A stretch of 39,359 bases of DNA, from assembly GCA_017448975.1 (NCBI GenBank), contig JAFSKN010000048.1, forward strand, positions 1 through 39,359, written 5' to 3'. Source of the DNA: Clostridia bacterium (GTDB lineage Bacteria; Bacillota; Clostridia; Christensenellales; Aristaeellaceae). The position numbers and the translations under genes are program-made. Below the pieces are notes generated by a model, which worked only from the letters and a program-made list of their open reading frames with translations, had not been told where the DNA came from and searched no databases. Numbering within the stretch: position 1 is the stretch's first letter; every line of letters begins with the position of its first letter. Shown one piece after another: positions 22,317-32,031 of the stretch.

Positions 22317-24842
22317 TCAATAAAACATGGTGATCGCACCGTATGGCCTGACATTGTCACAGCGCATAAAAGCGTTCTGGGGGATAAGAGGAATGTGATT
22401 TTTGAAGTTGACGCGCTCAAGGCTGCGGCAGTTGCAGAAGGTCAAAGACTCAATGCGCTTGACGCCCATGGGGATGACGAAGTCTTCCAGGCTGTGGCAG
22501 TCAATAAACGTACCCTTTCCCATCTCCTTCACGCTGTCCGGGAGTTCGATGTGCCTGAGTTGATAGCAGCTTCCAAAAGCCCACCTGCCGATGCCTTCGA
22601 CGCCATTTGGGAGCCTGAGGCATGTCAGTCCATAACAGTGCTGGAACGAGCCGTTCCCAATGCTTTTCAGGCGGCTGGGAAGCGTGATCCGCGTCAAACT
22701 GCGGCAGTCCGCGAAGGCGTTGTCGCTGATAGTCGCCAGAGCATCGGGGAGGACCACGTCATCCAGGCTCTGGCAGGCCTTGAATGCGTCGGTTCCTATG
22801 GCGGTGATACCCCCGTGGAGCCTTACGCGCGCCAGCCTCCTGCAGTTCTGGAAGGTTCCTTCGTTGATGGTGGTCACACCGTCAGGAATCGCGACCTCTG
22901 ACAAGCCGGTGCAACCGCGGAAAGCGAATCTTCCGATTTCAGTCACACTGCCGGGGATTTCAATTGCCGTCAAGCAGGCGCATCGCTCAAAGGCATAGTC
23001 TCCGATGGACATCAGGCTTCCGGGGAACTCGAGCCTCGACAGGCTCTTGCAGTTACAGAAGGTTTCTTCGCCAATGATTTTATCGTGTGCCGCAATCGAT
23101 ATTTCCGACAGGCTGGCGCAGTTGTAAAATGCATATGTCCCAATGCGCTCAACTGATTCCGGGAGCCGAATCTCCTTTAGGCTGCGGCAGCCCCAAAAAG
23201 CACCATTACCAATGCTTACTAAACCCCTCGGAAGAACGACGCGCTCTAGGCAGGTGCAATCCTTGAAGGTAAACGCCTCGAGTTCCGTCATGCCCTCGGG
23301 CAGCGTGACGCTTGTCAGACCGCTACAATCCTCAAACGCCTCCCTGGAGATGTGCTTCACGCTCGACGGCAACGTAAAGGCACCCTTGAAACCTGGTGGA
23401 CACCTGATCAGAGTCTGCCTCGACTTGTCATACAATATGCCATTTGAACTGCTGAATGATTTGTTTTTCACGTACACATCGATAGCGGATAGGCCGTTGA
23501 TTTTGGAAAACGCCCCGGGACTGATTTCGCAAACGGCCCCCGGAATATCGATTCGCGCCAGGGCCTCACATTCAGAAAACGCTTCTCTTGCAATGTATTT
23601 CAGGCTGTGCGGCAAGCGTATTTCCGAAAGGGCTTTACATCTGCTGAAAGCGCCACATTCGATGCGCTCTAGTCCTTTCGGCAGGCAAATGCTTTCAAGG
23701 CGCTCGCAACCTGCGAAAGCATTTTTTCCGATGCGTTTCACGCTTGTGGGGATATGAACGTACGTTAATTGCTTGCAGTTATAGAAGGAATCCTCGGGAA
23801 TTTCGGCCGGTCCCTCCAGGATTTCGACGCATGCCAGGAGCTCACAGCCGGCAAAAACGTTTCTGTCAATCGTTGAAAGGCCCTTCGGAAGCGTGACTCC
23901 GCTTATAACGCTGCCTGAGAACGCGCCGTAAGCGATTTCCGTTACGCCGTTCGGGATTGCGTATTCTCCGGTACGGCTGCCCGGATATCTGATCAGCCTG
24001 CGCCTTAATTTGTCGAACAAAACGCCGTTTTTGCTGCTGTAGACCGGGTTTTCGTCCGCGACGTCGTATGAGTTCAGGTTGGCGAAGAACTGAACCACGC
24101 CCTCCTCCACACTGGCAGGAAAACGTATGCGCGTCAGTCTGCATTTTTCGGAGAAGGCGTCGTGTTGAATGCGCTTCACACCTTCGGGAATTTCATAGTA
24201 CTCGTCCGGCTTGCTGCCCGGATAGGTGAGCAGTGTTTTCATGGACTTGTCGAATAGCACGCCGTCAATGCTGCAAAAGTTCAGATTGTTTTCGGCGACA
24301 TCGATGGCCGTAAGGCTTTCGCAGCCGCGAAAAGCAAAATCCCTGCGGAAAGCTGGATCATTGCCTTCGTCAAACCTTTCAAAGGATGCAGGGAGCACGA
24401 TGCGCTTAAGATTGCGGGAGTTCAGGAATGCGAGTTTCTCGATGATGCGCACGCCCTCTGGAATTTGAAGTTCCGTCAGGCGAATGCAGTCCATAAAGGC
24501 ATTTTTCCTGATTCGATAGCAGCGCGATCGGATCTCGCAGGGGCCTGGCCGCATGGGCGGATAAAAGATTAGCGTGCTCCCGGACTTGTCATACAGTACG
24601 CCGTTGTAGCTCGACAGGGATTTGTTGTACTCCGAAACGATGATGGATTCCAGGCCGCAACGATAGGGTACTTCAAAATGGTAGGTACTGCGGGGCAGCG
24701 TGAGGGTCTTTACATGAGGGCAGTCGCTAAACGCGGAATAACGGATTATTCGGACGCCCTCGGGAATCACCACATCCGGGCCGGAGCCGTTGTATTTCAC
24801 CAATTCGCCCATCATGATGACGAATTCTTTTTTGCCTGACAT
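22317..24842 (-). CDS. Large cytoplasmic BspA-like leucine-rich-repeat protein
   Basis: About 841 residues are built almost wholly of LRR_5 (BspA/TpLRR) repeats of about 23 residues with the pattern I-x-x-x-A-F-x-x-C-x-x-L-x-x-I-x-L-P. An example is IGNGAFWGCRSLKEIRLP. Several insertions carry YDKS-type hairpins (NGVLYDKSRQTLIRCP). No signal peptide, transmembrane helix or anchor is visible, unlike typical surface BspA proteins. ATG 24842 has GGGGAGG nine bases upstream; the in-frame GTG 24860 lies over that site. Such scaffolds bind proteins. The partner is unknown. Confidence 0.85.
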   Translation of the reverse strand: MSGKKEFVIMMGELVKYNGSGPDVVIPEGVRIIRYSAFSDCPHVKTLTLPRSTYHFEVPYRCGLESIIVSEYNKSLSSYNGVLYDKSGSTLIFYPPMRPGPCEIRSRCYRIRKNAFMDCIRLTELQIPEGVRIIEKLAFLNSRNLKRIVLPASFERFDEGNDPAFRRDFAFRGCESLTAIDVAENNLNFCSIDGVLFDKSMKTLLTYPGSKPDEYYEIPEGVKRIQHDAFSEKCRLTRIRFPASVEEGVVQFFANLNSYDVADENPVYSSKNGVLFDKLRRRLIRYPGSRTGEYAIPNGVTEIAYGAFSGSVISGVTLPKGLSTIDRNVFAGCELLACVEILEGPAEIPEDSFYNCKQLTYVHIPTSVKRIGKNAFAGCERLESICLPKGLERIECGAFSRCKALSEIRLPHSLKYIAREAFSECEALARIDIPGAVCEISPGAFSKINGLSAIDVYVKNKSFSSSNGILYDKSRQTLIRCPPGFKGAFTLPSSVKHISREAFEDCSGLTSVTLPEGMTELEAFTFKDCTCLERVVLPRGLVSIGNGAFWGCRSLKEIRLPESVERIGTYAFYNCASLSEISIAAHDKIIGEETFCNCKSLSRLEFPGSLMSIGDYAFERCACLTAIEIPGSVTEIGRFAFRGCTGLSEVAIPDGVTTINEGTFQNCRRLARVRLHGGITAIGTDAFKACQSLDDVVLPDALATISDNAFADCRSLTRITLPSRLKSIGNGSFQHCYGLTCLRLPNGVEGIGRWAFGSCYQLRHIELPDSVKEMGKGTFIDCHSLEDFVIPMGVKRIESLTFCNCRSLERVNFKNHIPLIPQNAFMRCDNVRPYGAITMFY

Positions 24843-24998
24843 TCTACTATGCCTCCCCACAATGTCAAATTAACAATAATGTAGAATCGTGGTTTCAAAC
24901 TCAATATTACAGTTTTGACGTGCAAAAAAGCTACAGATTCTCGGCTCTTCCCTAGAAAGTGTGGGTGACCAAAGGATATAGAAGTAAGGAGATAAAAG

Positions 24999-25151
24999 GA
25001 TTTGCAGGGTTGACATGGAGCCTCTGACATATGTGATGTACGCCAGCTGTCGAGCCAGCATTTTTCCCGCCATCTGTATAGGCGGGAATTGATGGCTGAC
25101 TCGCCAGACAGGCTATCACATATGTCTGCTCCATGTAAACCCATGCAAATC
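24999..25151. repeat. MITE-like imperfect palindrome
   Basis: In the gene-free gap 24843-25184 two arms of about 60 bases (from 25001 and back from 25148) pair almost throughout. They include TTTGCA-GGGTT-ACATGGAGC against its complement, and GACATATGTGAT (25025-25036) against ATCACATATGTC (25115-25126). The centre holds CCCGCC-GGCGGG. No transposase is encoded. It resembles a non-autonomous miniature element or a long structured RNA. Confidence 0.6.
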
Positions 25152-25184
25152 ATCAGTTAGTCTTCGACAATTTACCCACATCTT

Positions 25185-27083
25185 CTAGTGAAGCCTCACA
25201 TTTTCAAAACATTCTGGCGCGTGGAACGCTATCAGCATCTTCATAAAGGGCGCGATATAAAAACGGCCCTTCAGATAAACAATATAATTGGAAGCACTTG
25301 GTTTCGTATCATTGATGGAACCGTATTTTCCGACGATCAATGTCTCATCTAACAGCGCTTTCGCATCTTCCTCTGCTTCCGGCCACCAATCTTCCCATTC
25401 TTCCTGGAGGTCGACTACCGCACCTATCAGCGCCTTGCTCCTCTCTCTTTGCGTATGGAGCGCGTACAGCGTCAGGTAGTTGCTTGGCCCCGTCCTGCAT
25501 TCACCGCCGTCATATACTTCATAGAAACGGATAAAGTCATCCGGAGGGTTCAGGCGCAGAATATCATCCGGAATGATTCTGACATTGTCCCACCCGTCAA
25601 CAAAAGCAGGCTTGAGATGCATTCCTTTTTCCCAGTCGCCAGGTTTATGTTTTGGGTCGTCTCCAGGAAAGTCAACTGCGTTTCCCAGGGCAGTATCCGA
25701 ATTGTATGGTACCTCTTTCCTGCAAACCGTCTGTCGTTTTGCCCGGACGGTTTCCGACGCCGCAGCAATCAGTTCGTTAAACTTTTTTGTATGATTCCGT
25801 TTGTCCAAACAGGAAAAAGAATGAATCCAATCGATTCCCGGTATCGCCTGAAGATTCTCGTCCAGATACCACCAATCGTAGTATTCTTCTCTGCCGAAGC
25901 CGTCCTCATCCGGCCCCTCCTCGCTCTCGTAAGAACTGACCTGTATCAATCCGGTGCCCGGCAGCGCTTCAAGCGAATACGATCTCTCCGGATCGAAAAA
26001 GGAGAAGCCGAGAGCATTCAGGCTCGCGCCGCTGGATAAACCGCTGATCCCCATGCGCACATAAACATCTTCCCTCAGCATAGCGGGAAGACGCTGTCCC
26101 GGATGCTCAGAAATCCAATGCTCGATCCATTGAACCGCCTCCGGCTGGCCTTTATTGTATGCGCGAAAATGCCAATAATTGGCCGCGCGCATATAAAAAG
26201 CCGACGCGCCGGGGTTCGCGCTCCAGCGTTCAAAGAATTCCGCCATTGCTTCCATGGCGTCCGCGTCTCCTTCTCCGCAAATCTTTGACAGAAGTTGGAA
26301 CCGTTCCTCCGATGTGTGTTCCAGATTCGCTTCGGGGAGTCGTCCATTCGCGTCCAAAAAGGGGATTCCCCGGAGATGGAAGTCCTGTATGACGGATTGT
26401 TTCCCTTCCCAACGGATTTTTTTCAGCGCGCCGCAGCTGATAAAAGCTCCGGACTGCACCCTGGCGTCGGGATTCAGAATGGTCACGGTCTCCAGAGACT
26501 CGCAGTTTGAGAATGCTTTTGAATCAATACTTCTAACCGAAGCGGGAATGGTCACCTCGCGCAAGCCGCAATCAACAAACGCCCGGCCCTGAATTCTCCG
26601 CAGGCTGTCAGGGAAACGGATTTCTTTCAGGTCTTTTTGAAGAAAAAAGGCGTCTGGTCCGATGCTCTTGATGCCGTCAGGGACGGAATAGCTCTCTCCC
26701 GTCAGATTCCCGGTCACGCCCACCAGGATCGTCTTTGATACGTTCGTCACCGGAGCGTCCAACCGCAGCCCTTGGAAAGCCTGCCCGTTGTATACCCGAA
26801 TACTGTCCGGGTATGTCAAGCTACGGATCTTTGTGCCGGAGAATGCGTTTCTTCCGATTTCCTCGATCCCTTCTTCCAGCAAAACCTCCTCCAGGTTTTC
26901 GCAATTGCTGAAAGCAAGTTCGCCGATCTTTTTTACTGTCCCCGGAATCACCACCGCGGTGATGCCTTTGTTGCCGGAAAAAAGCCTGTCTCGTATTTCT
27001 TCCATACATTCCGGGATCACAACTTTTCCGGTCATTGCTTTCGCCTGTTTCCAATCGATCTCTTTATCAAAACCATGTTCCAA
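25185..27083 (-). CDS. LRR_5 protein with a large uncharacterised C-terminal half
   Basis: This 632-residue protein has no signal peptide. Residues about 15-240 hold LRR_5 repeats (VVIPGTVKKIGELAFSNCEN, IEEIGRNAFSGTKI, IPASVRSIDSKAFSNCESL). A middle section (about 255-340) is helical and Sel1-like (FYMRAANYWHFRAYNKGQPE). The last about 290 residues are rich in Trp, Asp and Glu (EEYYDWWYLDENLQ, DLQEEWEDWWPEAEED) and are not recognised. It starts 20 bases after the kptA stop, behind AAAGGGGGC, so the two probably form an operon. The repeat scaffold suggests protein binding. No catalytic motif was found. Confidence 0.8.
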   Translation of the reverse strand: MEHGFDKEIDWKQAKAMTGKVVIPECMEEIRDRLFSGNKGITAVVIPGTVKKIGELAFSNCENLEEVLLEEGIEEIGRNAFSGTKIRSLTYPDSIRVYNGQAFQGLRLDAPVTNVSKTILVGVTGNLTGESYSVPDGIKSIGPDAFFLQKDLKEIRFPDSLRRIQGRAFVDCGLREVTIPASVRSIDSKAFSNCESLETVTILNPDARVQSGAFISCGALKKIRWEGKQSVIQDFHLRGIPFLDANGRLPEANLEHTSEERFQLLSKICGEGDADAMEAMAEFFERWSANPGASAFYMRAANYWHFRAYNKGQPEAVQWIEHWISEHPGQRLPAMLREDVYVRMGISGLSSGASLNALGFSFFDPERSYSLEALPGTGLIQVSSYESEEGPDEDGFGREEYYDWWYLDENLQAIPGIDWIHSFSCLDKRNHTKKFNELIAAASETVRAKRQTVCRKEVPYNSDTALGNAVDFPGDDPKHKPGDWEKGMHLKPAFVDGWDNVRIIPDDILRLNPPDDFIRFYEVYDGGECRTGPSNYLTLYALHTQRERSKALIGAVVDLQEEWEDWWPEAEEDAKALLDETLIVGKYGSINDTKPSASNYIVYLKGRFYIAPFMKMLIAFHAPECFENVRLH

Positions 27084-27102
27084 ATTTATTGCCCCCTTTT
27101 GA

Positions 27103-27639
27103 TTATGATAACCGTAGAAATTTTACAGGGACATGATCTGTCAGCCATACACCGTTCTCAGAACGATAGAAAGCATATCCTTCCTGCCACATGGCATGCG
27201 CGTCAACGGTATAAACGACAGGTTTTCCATGCCGTTTGCCAACGGTGATGGCGGTATCGTGATTGTCAGTCAGATGCACGTATTGCCTGCTCTGCTTCAA
27301 CAGTCCTTTTTGGTTGATGCTTTCCACATATTTTTCTCCGGTGCCATGCCAAAGAACAGTCGGGGGCTCCAGGGGGAGCAATTCCAGGTCAACGGGGATC
27401 GAGTGGCCCTGATTTGCGCGGATTTTGGTTTGATCCGCATTGAAAGAATAGCGCTGCTTATTATCCGTCCGCACGATCTCTTCCAGCATTTCCATGGTGA
27501 AGGGCTGCCGTTCATTCAGCTTTTCAATCAGATCCGCGGTAGATATCCAGCCATGCCCGTCCATGTACAGATTCAATGCTTCCGGTTTGTGGCGAAGTAC
27601 CAAAGCAATCAATTTGCTGACGCTTTCCAGAGATTGCAT
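27103..27639 (-). CDS. kptA: RNA 2'-phosphotransferase (Tpt1/KptA family)
   Basis: This 178-residue enzyme transfers an internal RNA 2'-phosphate to NAD+, giving ADP-ribose 1'',2''-cyclic phosphate. Family motifs are complete: LIALVLRHKPEALNL (Arg-His), the winged N-terminal half with WISTADLIEKLN, IRANQGHS, LWHGT and SRQYVHLT. The bacterial role is uncertain, since most bacteria lack 2'-phosphate tRNA splicing; RNA repair or stress roles are proposed. GAAGGAGG precedes the ATG and a 17-bp-spacer promoter lies upstream. It is co-directional with the LRR gene 20 bases downstream. Confidence 0.95.
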   Translation of the reverse strand: MQSLESVSKLIALVLRHKPEALNLYMDGHGWISTADLIEKLNERQPFTMEMLEEIVRTDNKQRYSFNADQTKIRANQGHSIPVDLELLPLEPPTVLWHGTGEKYVESINQKGLLKQSRQYVHLTDNHDTAITVGKRHGKPVVYTVDAHAMWQEGYAFYRSENGVWLTDHVPVKFLRLS

Positions 27640-27681
27640 GTTGTCGAGCCTCCTTCACTGTATGAAACTTTCCCTGCTTCA

Positions 27682-27710
27682 ATTATAGCAGAATTTTCCT
27701 GCTGTGGCAA
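27682..27710 (-). promoter_or_regulatory. Promoter of the kptA-LRR operon
   Basis: On the minus strand: TTGCCA (27710-27705), 17 bases, TATAAT (27687-27682). Confidence 0.75.
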
Positions 27711-27781
27711 TCTTAACACACCCGCGAATGGGAAATTGATTTTCATTTCCCGACTAATTTCCCAAATAGAAATAGTCTGTA

Positions 27782-27810
27782 TTGCTTCCTTTTTATAGAA
27801 ATGGTATAAT
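27782..27810 (+). promoter_or_regulatory. Promoter of the kinase-NACHT operon
   Basis: TTGCTT (27782-27787), 17 bases, TATAAT (27805-27810). It diverges from the kptA promoter, with 71 bases between the two -35 boxes. Confidence 0.72.
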
Positions 27811-27872
27811 AATTTCAGTTTATAATATGTATTGTTCGACATTCAGCGGATGATGAAAGGGGAAGATACTTC

Positions 27873-29021
27873 ATGCCAGAGGATATGACCGGCGGGATGA
27901 CCGTAATTTCCAAACGGGCCTTTGAAAACGCCGCGGCATTGGATTTGTCTGCCGGCAACGCGGCGCAGATATTAGCGACCATTCCTGCCCGGAGTTTTTC
28001 TGACATCCTGATGCGCTTCGCGCCGGAGGAAGCGGGCAGGGAGAAACTGGTGGACGGACTGTGCGGCAACGATCCGTCGCGCAGCCGCGCTTCCATGGAT
28101 AAAAAAGTGCGGGGCTGGCTGAGCGGGAAATACCAGCCGACAGCGCGGGAGGATTTACTGGAATTATGCTTCATCCTGAAGCTTTCTGTGGAGGAAGCAG
28201 ACGCCTTCCTGGCCGCCACCAGCGAGGAAGGGATGCATTGGCGTGACCCAAAGGAACTGACGTACGCCTTTGCACTGAGGAAGGGCATGACTTATCCCGA
28301 AGCAACAGCGCTTCTTACGCGCGTGATCCCGAAGGAAAACGTAAAAACAAAAGAAACAAGGGAAGCTTTCACGTCCGTGGTACAGCGTGAAGCGGCTGGG
28401 CTGGAAACAGAAGGGGAATTAAAACAGTATCTGCTGGATGCCGGAGAAAAATTAGGCACGTTTCACAACAGGGCGTATCAGCAGTTTACGGAGTTTCTGT
28501 CGCTGCTTGAGCAGCCCCATGCGGTGAGCGTTGAAAAAGAAGATAACTTCACTGTCCGCAGGATCGTGGAAACGTATCTGGACAACAGGTTTCCCTCCGA
28601 TTGGGATAAAAAGAAGCTGGATGACAAGCGGCGGGGGATTCTGGCGGGCTGGCCGGAGGAGGTGGCGCTTTCCCGTATGAAGACGGGAAAAATCGACGTG
28701 AACCGAAAGACGCTGATCCTGCTTTTCCTGGCCACGGACGGCGGGGAGGAGATCACCGACGACTGGCAGGAGGACGTTTACTGGGATGAGGACGGGGAGG
28801 AAAGCGACGCGGACGCGGATTTCCGTTCCTCCTACATCCGCATGAACCAGATGCTTTCTTCCTGCGGATATCGAATGCTCGATCCCAGAAGTCCTTTTGA
28901 CTGGGTGGTCATTTACTGCCTGCGGGTCAGCAGCGACCCGGACGCCATGGAAGGATTGAGCGAACGGCTGTCGGAAATGCTGGAGGTACTCTTTTCGGCT
29001 TCGTCCTTGGAAACGGAATGA
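27873..29021 (+). CDS. Putative HTH regulator of the kinase-NACHT operon
   Basis: This 382-residue soluble protein follows AAGGGGA. It is not recognised as a named family. Residues about 75-115 (KVRGWLSGKYQPTAREDLLE followed by LCFILKLSVEEADAFL) look like the second half of a Xre-type helix-turn-helix. A similar pattern recurs at about 250-285 (RRGILAGWPEEVALSRMKTG). The rest is helical, with an acidic stretch (DWQEDVYWDEDGEESDADAD). It lies 139 bases upstream of the kinase-NACHT gene, in the same direction and under the same promoter. A regulatory or sensing role is inferred from the fold hint and position only. Confidence 0.6.
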   Translation: MPEDMTGGMTVISKRAFENAAALDLSAGNAAQILATIPARSFSDILMRFAPEEAGREKLVDGLCGNDPSRSRASMDKKVRGWLSGKYQPTAREDLLELCFILKLSVEEADAFLAATSEEGMHWRDPKELTYAFALRKGMTYPEATALLTRVIPKENVKTKETREAFTSVVQREAAGLETEGELKQYLLDAGEKLGTFHNRAYQQFTEFLSLLEQPHAVSVEKEDNFTVRRIVETYLDNRFPSDWDKKKLDDKRRGILAGWPEEVALSRMKTGKIDVNRKTLILLFLATDGGEEITDDWQEDVYWDEDGEESDADADFRSSYIRMNQMLSSCGYRMLDPRSPFDWVVIYCLRVSSDPDAMEGLSERLSEMLEVLFSASSLETE

Positions 29022-29160
29022 AAAAAAGCGCAGGACGATATGCTACGATCAAGGTGATCCACTTTGAAATAGGAGATGAGCGCACAGGCCGAGCTGTGTC
29101 GCGTCCTGCCGCCTCCGAACGGAAAGGCGGCAGGCATCCAAGAGAAAGGAGGGAAACAAA

Positions 29161-32031
29161 ATGGACCATCGCGCAGCTTTGCCTGTGGGCAGCGAACTTT
29201 CATTTCCCGGTATGGCCTGCCGGATCGAGGGATACCTTGGCCGGGGGTCAAACGCGATCGTTTACGAAGCCAGCTATCAGGACACCACCAGCCAAAATCG
29301 AAAGCATCGTATTCTGGTGAAAGAGCTTTTTCCTTTCGATGGCCACGGCCATATCTGGCGCGGGGAAAACGGCGCGGTACGCAGGGACGCCGAGGGCGAG
29401 GAGCTTTGGCGGACGCATTTGCTCAGTTTTGAGAGGGGAAACGACGTTCACCTGCAATTGCTCGCCCTGCAGCCCGGACGGCTGGGCGGCAATATCAACA
29501 CCTTCCCGATGAACGATACGATTTATACGATCCTGGATGATTCGGGAAGCAGGAGCCTTGAGAAAGAGCTTGCAGGGAAACCGGCCCGTGATCTGCGCAC
29601 AGCCGTGATCCGGTGCATGCGGCTGCTGGACTGCCTTGAAATCTTTCACAGGCAGGATTTTTTACATTTGGACATCAGCCTGGACAATGCGCTCCTGATC
29701 GGAGAAGGAGAACAGGAACGGGTGATGCTGATCGACTATAACAGCGTTCACAGCCGAGCCGAAATACAAAACAAAGAGGCGCTCTATTTCAGCGCGAAGG
29801 AGGGCTTCACCGCTCCTGAGGTGCAGACGGGCATGTATCAGGGGATTTCCTTCTGTACGGATCTGTTTTCCGTAACGGCTGTTTTCTATGCGATGCTGCT
29901 GGGAAAGCCCCCTTCCGTGCTCCAACTGAACCGGAAAAACCCGCCCGACGCCCAGGACAGCCCGCTGCTTGCAGACGCGCCGTCCACCGTGCGGGAGCAG
30001 GTGAAAAAGATCACGCGGCGCGGCCTTTGCGCGTTGCCGGACAAGCGGTATCCCTCCTGCGCGGCCATGAAGAAAGACCTGGAGGAGCTTTTGAACCGTC
30101 TTACCGGCCTGGGCGTGTCCCACGCGGCGCTGTGGGAGGCGGGACGCAGGAGCGTGCAGCGGCTTGTGAAGCGCAATCCCTCGCTGACTTATCTGGAAAA
30201 GGAAGCGGAGCTGTACCCCCTGCGGGTCACATGGGAAGAAAACGGGGAAGCCCTCGGGCTGGACGCTTTTATGGAGGATGTTTCCACGCACCGGGGACTG
30301 CCCGTCCTGCTGGAAGGCGTCGGCGGTATCGGCAAATCCACCGCGTTGCTGCGGACGGTGCTTTCCACGCCGTCTGCTTATTCCGCCCGGAATCCCGCGA
30401 TCATGTATGTGCCGCTGTACGAATGGCGGGAAAGCGGCGGACATTTTATCCTCGACCAGATCCTGCGGGAGCTTCGCTTTGACGCGAATACGCGCACCGT
30501 GGAGGACGCGCGGCATGTGCTGACAGAGCAGCTCAGCAAACCGATTTCATATAAAAATGAAAGCTGCCCCGCCCTGCTGTTGCTGCTGGACGGGCTGAAC
30601 GAAGCCGCCGGGGATACGGCGGGCCTTCTGAGGGAAATCGAAAGGCTTTCACAGCTTTCTGGCTTGTCTATGGTGATTGCCAGCCGCGTCTGTCCCGATG
30701 GCCTCCCGGTCAGAAAAGCGCGTCTCGATCTTCTGACAGACGGTGATGTACAAACGGCATTGGGCCACCACGGTCTGCTTCTGCCGGAGAACGGGGAGAT
30801 GCGGGAACTGCTGAGAACCCCCCTTATGCTTTCCCTTTTTATCCAGACAGCCATCGGACAGAACGCCCAGGTACAGTGCGAAACGGAGAAGCAGCTCGTT
30901 GACGCTTATCTGTCCGTCCTGTGCGACAAGGCCGGACAGGACGGACAGCAGGCCCGCTATCAGGCGGAAGCCGCCGTGCGCCTCATACTGCCCGCCATCG
31001 CCCAGGCAGCGCGGAAGCAAGGCGCTTCTCTGAACGATCAAAGCCTGCTCAGTGCCGTGGTCAGATGCCGCAAAATGATCGATACCCGCACCCTTGCCCG
31101 GGCGTTTCCCGAGTGGATCGGCCATGGCGCGGAAATCACCGGAGATGTCAGCGATGAAGCGTGGTACGGGCTTATGGTACAGGACATTCTGTGGAAACGG
31201 CTCGGTTTGCTCATGCGGGACGAAACAGGTGCGTATCACATCCGCCACCAGATTTTACAGGAGCATCTGATCCAGTTGAATACAGCTAACCGGGCGTCCG
31301 TTCGGAAAGCCCGGTTCAGGACAGGCGCGGTATGCGCTATCGCGCTTTCTTGTCTTGCGTGTGTCCTTCTGCTCTGCTATGAGCTTTGGCTCAAGCCCAA
31401 GCCCTATGACGAAACCATGAGCGCCCTGGTACTGGATACGGCGCTAACACAATACACCTGCGCTGGTCTGCAATACGAGGCGATGGTTTCCCTACTGGAT
31501 GGAAAGATCAGCCCGGAAACCTGCGCTTCTGAAATTCGGCAATGGGGACTCCCTGCCAGCCTTTCCGCACAGACGGCGCTGAACGCCATGCAAGAGAGCG
31601 AGGGAACCGTCATTCCCTGGTCCAACGCGGCCTTTGATTTTGAACGCTGCCTTTCCCTCCTCGCGCTGCCGCAGATGCGGGCGGAAAGCTATCCCGCTTA
31701 TATCCGGGCGTATGGCCGCCTGCTGAAAGACAGCCGGGCGGAGGAAAAAGCCGAATTTGCCGCGGCGCTTTCCGAGCTCATCGAAGCGGACGCGGATTTG
31801 GCGTGGCTGCTGGACCGAGCGGTATCCTACCCACATATAACGGGTATGCAGGAGGAAAGGAAAATGGCGTATGAAATCGGTCTGCTATCGCTTCCTGCTG
31901 TCCAGGAAAGCCGATCTCCCGACCTGTCCAGAGGGCTTGATTACGCCATTCAGAAAGCGGAGGAGCGTTCACGGGAAGCCCAGAGAACCCTGGCGAAAAT
32001 GCCGGTCATTTATGAGGAGGGAACGGAATGA
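29161..32031 (+). CDS. Membrane-anchored protein kinase-NACHT fusion
   Basis: This 956-residue protein follows AAAGGAGGG. Residues about 20-315 form a eukaryotic-like kinase. YLGRGSNAIVYEA is the Gly-rich loop and LVKELFP has the ATP Lys. FLHLDISLDNALL (about 168-180) is the catalytic loop with HLD for HRD, and LIDYNS (about 190) replaces DFG but keeps the Asp. About 385-540 is a NACHT/STAND-type NTPase: GVGGIGKST Walker A, LLLLLDGLNEA Walker B and IASRVCPDG sensor. A helical region leads to one transmembrane helix (about 722-741). About 210 residues follow, presumably outside the membrane. The next gene overlaps its stop. A receptor-like signalling or defence ATPase is inferred. Confidence 0.82.
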   Translation: MDHRAALPVGSELSFPGMACRIEGYLGRGSNAIVYEASYQDTTSQNRKHRILVKELFPFDGHGHIWRGENGAVRRDAEGEELWRTHLLSFERGNDVHLQLLALQPGRLGGNINTFPMNDTIYTILDDSGSRSLEKELAGKPARDLRTAVIRCMRLLDCLEIFHRQDFLHLDISLDNALLIGEGEQERVMLIDYNSVHSRAEIQNKEALYFSAKEGFTAPEVQTGMYQGISFCTDLFSVTAVFYAMLLGKPPSVLQLNRKNPPDAQDSPLLADAPSTVREQVKKITRRGLCALPDKRYPSCAAMKKDLEELLNRLTGLGVSHAALWEAGRRSVQRLVKRNPSLTYLEKEAELYPLRVTWEENGEALGLDAFMEDVSTHRGLPVLLEGVGGIGKSTALLRTVLSTPSAYSARNPAIMYVPLYEWRESGGHFILDQILRELRFDANTRTVEDARHVLTEQLSKPISYKNESCPALLLLLDGLNEAAGDTAGLLREIERLSQLSGLSMVIASRVCPDGLPVRKARLDLLTDGDVQTALGHHGLLLPENGEMRELLRTPLMLSLFIQTAIGQNAQVQCETEKQLVDAYLSVLCDKAGQDGQQARYQAEAAVRLILPAIAQAARKQGASLNDQSLLSAVVRCRKMIDTRTLARAFPEWIGHGAEITGDVSDEAWYGLMVQDILWKRLGLLMRDETGAYHIRHQILQEHLIQLNTANRASVRKARFRTGAVCAIALSCLACVLLLCYELWLKPKPYDETMSALVLDTALTQYTCAGLQYEAMVSLLDGKISPETCASEIRQWGLPASLSAQTALNAMQESEGTVIPWSNAAFDFERCLSLLALPQMRAESYPAYIRAYGRLLKDSRAEEKAEFAAALSELIEADADLAWLLDRAVSYPHITGMQEERKMAYEIGLLSLPAVQESRSPDLSRGLDYAIQKAEERSREAQRTLAKMPVIYEEGTE

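Noticed and set aside
22395-23757. Plus-strand frames opposite the large LRR gene
   Set aside because: They mirror the repeat pattern of the LRR gene on the other strand and have no start signals.
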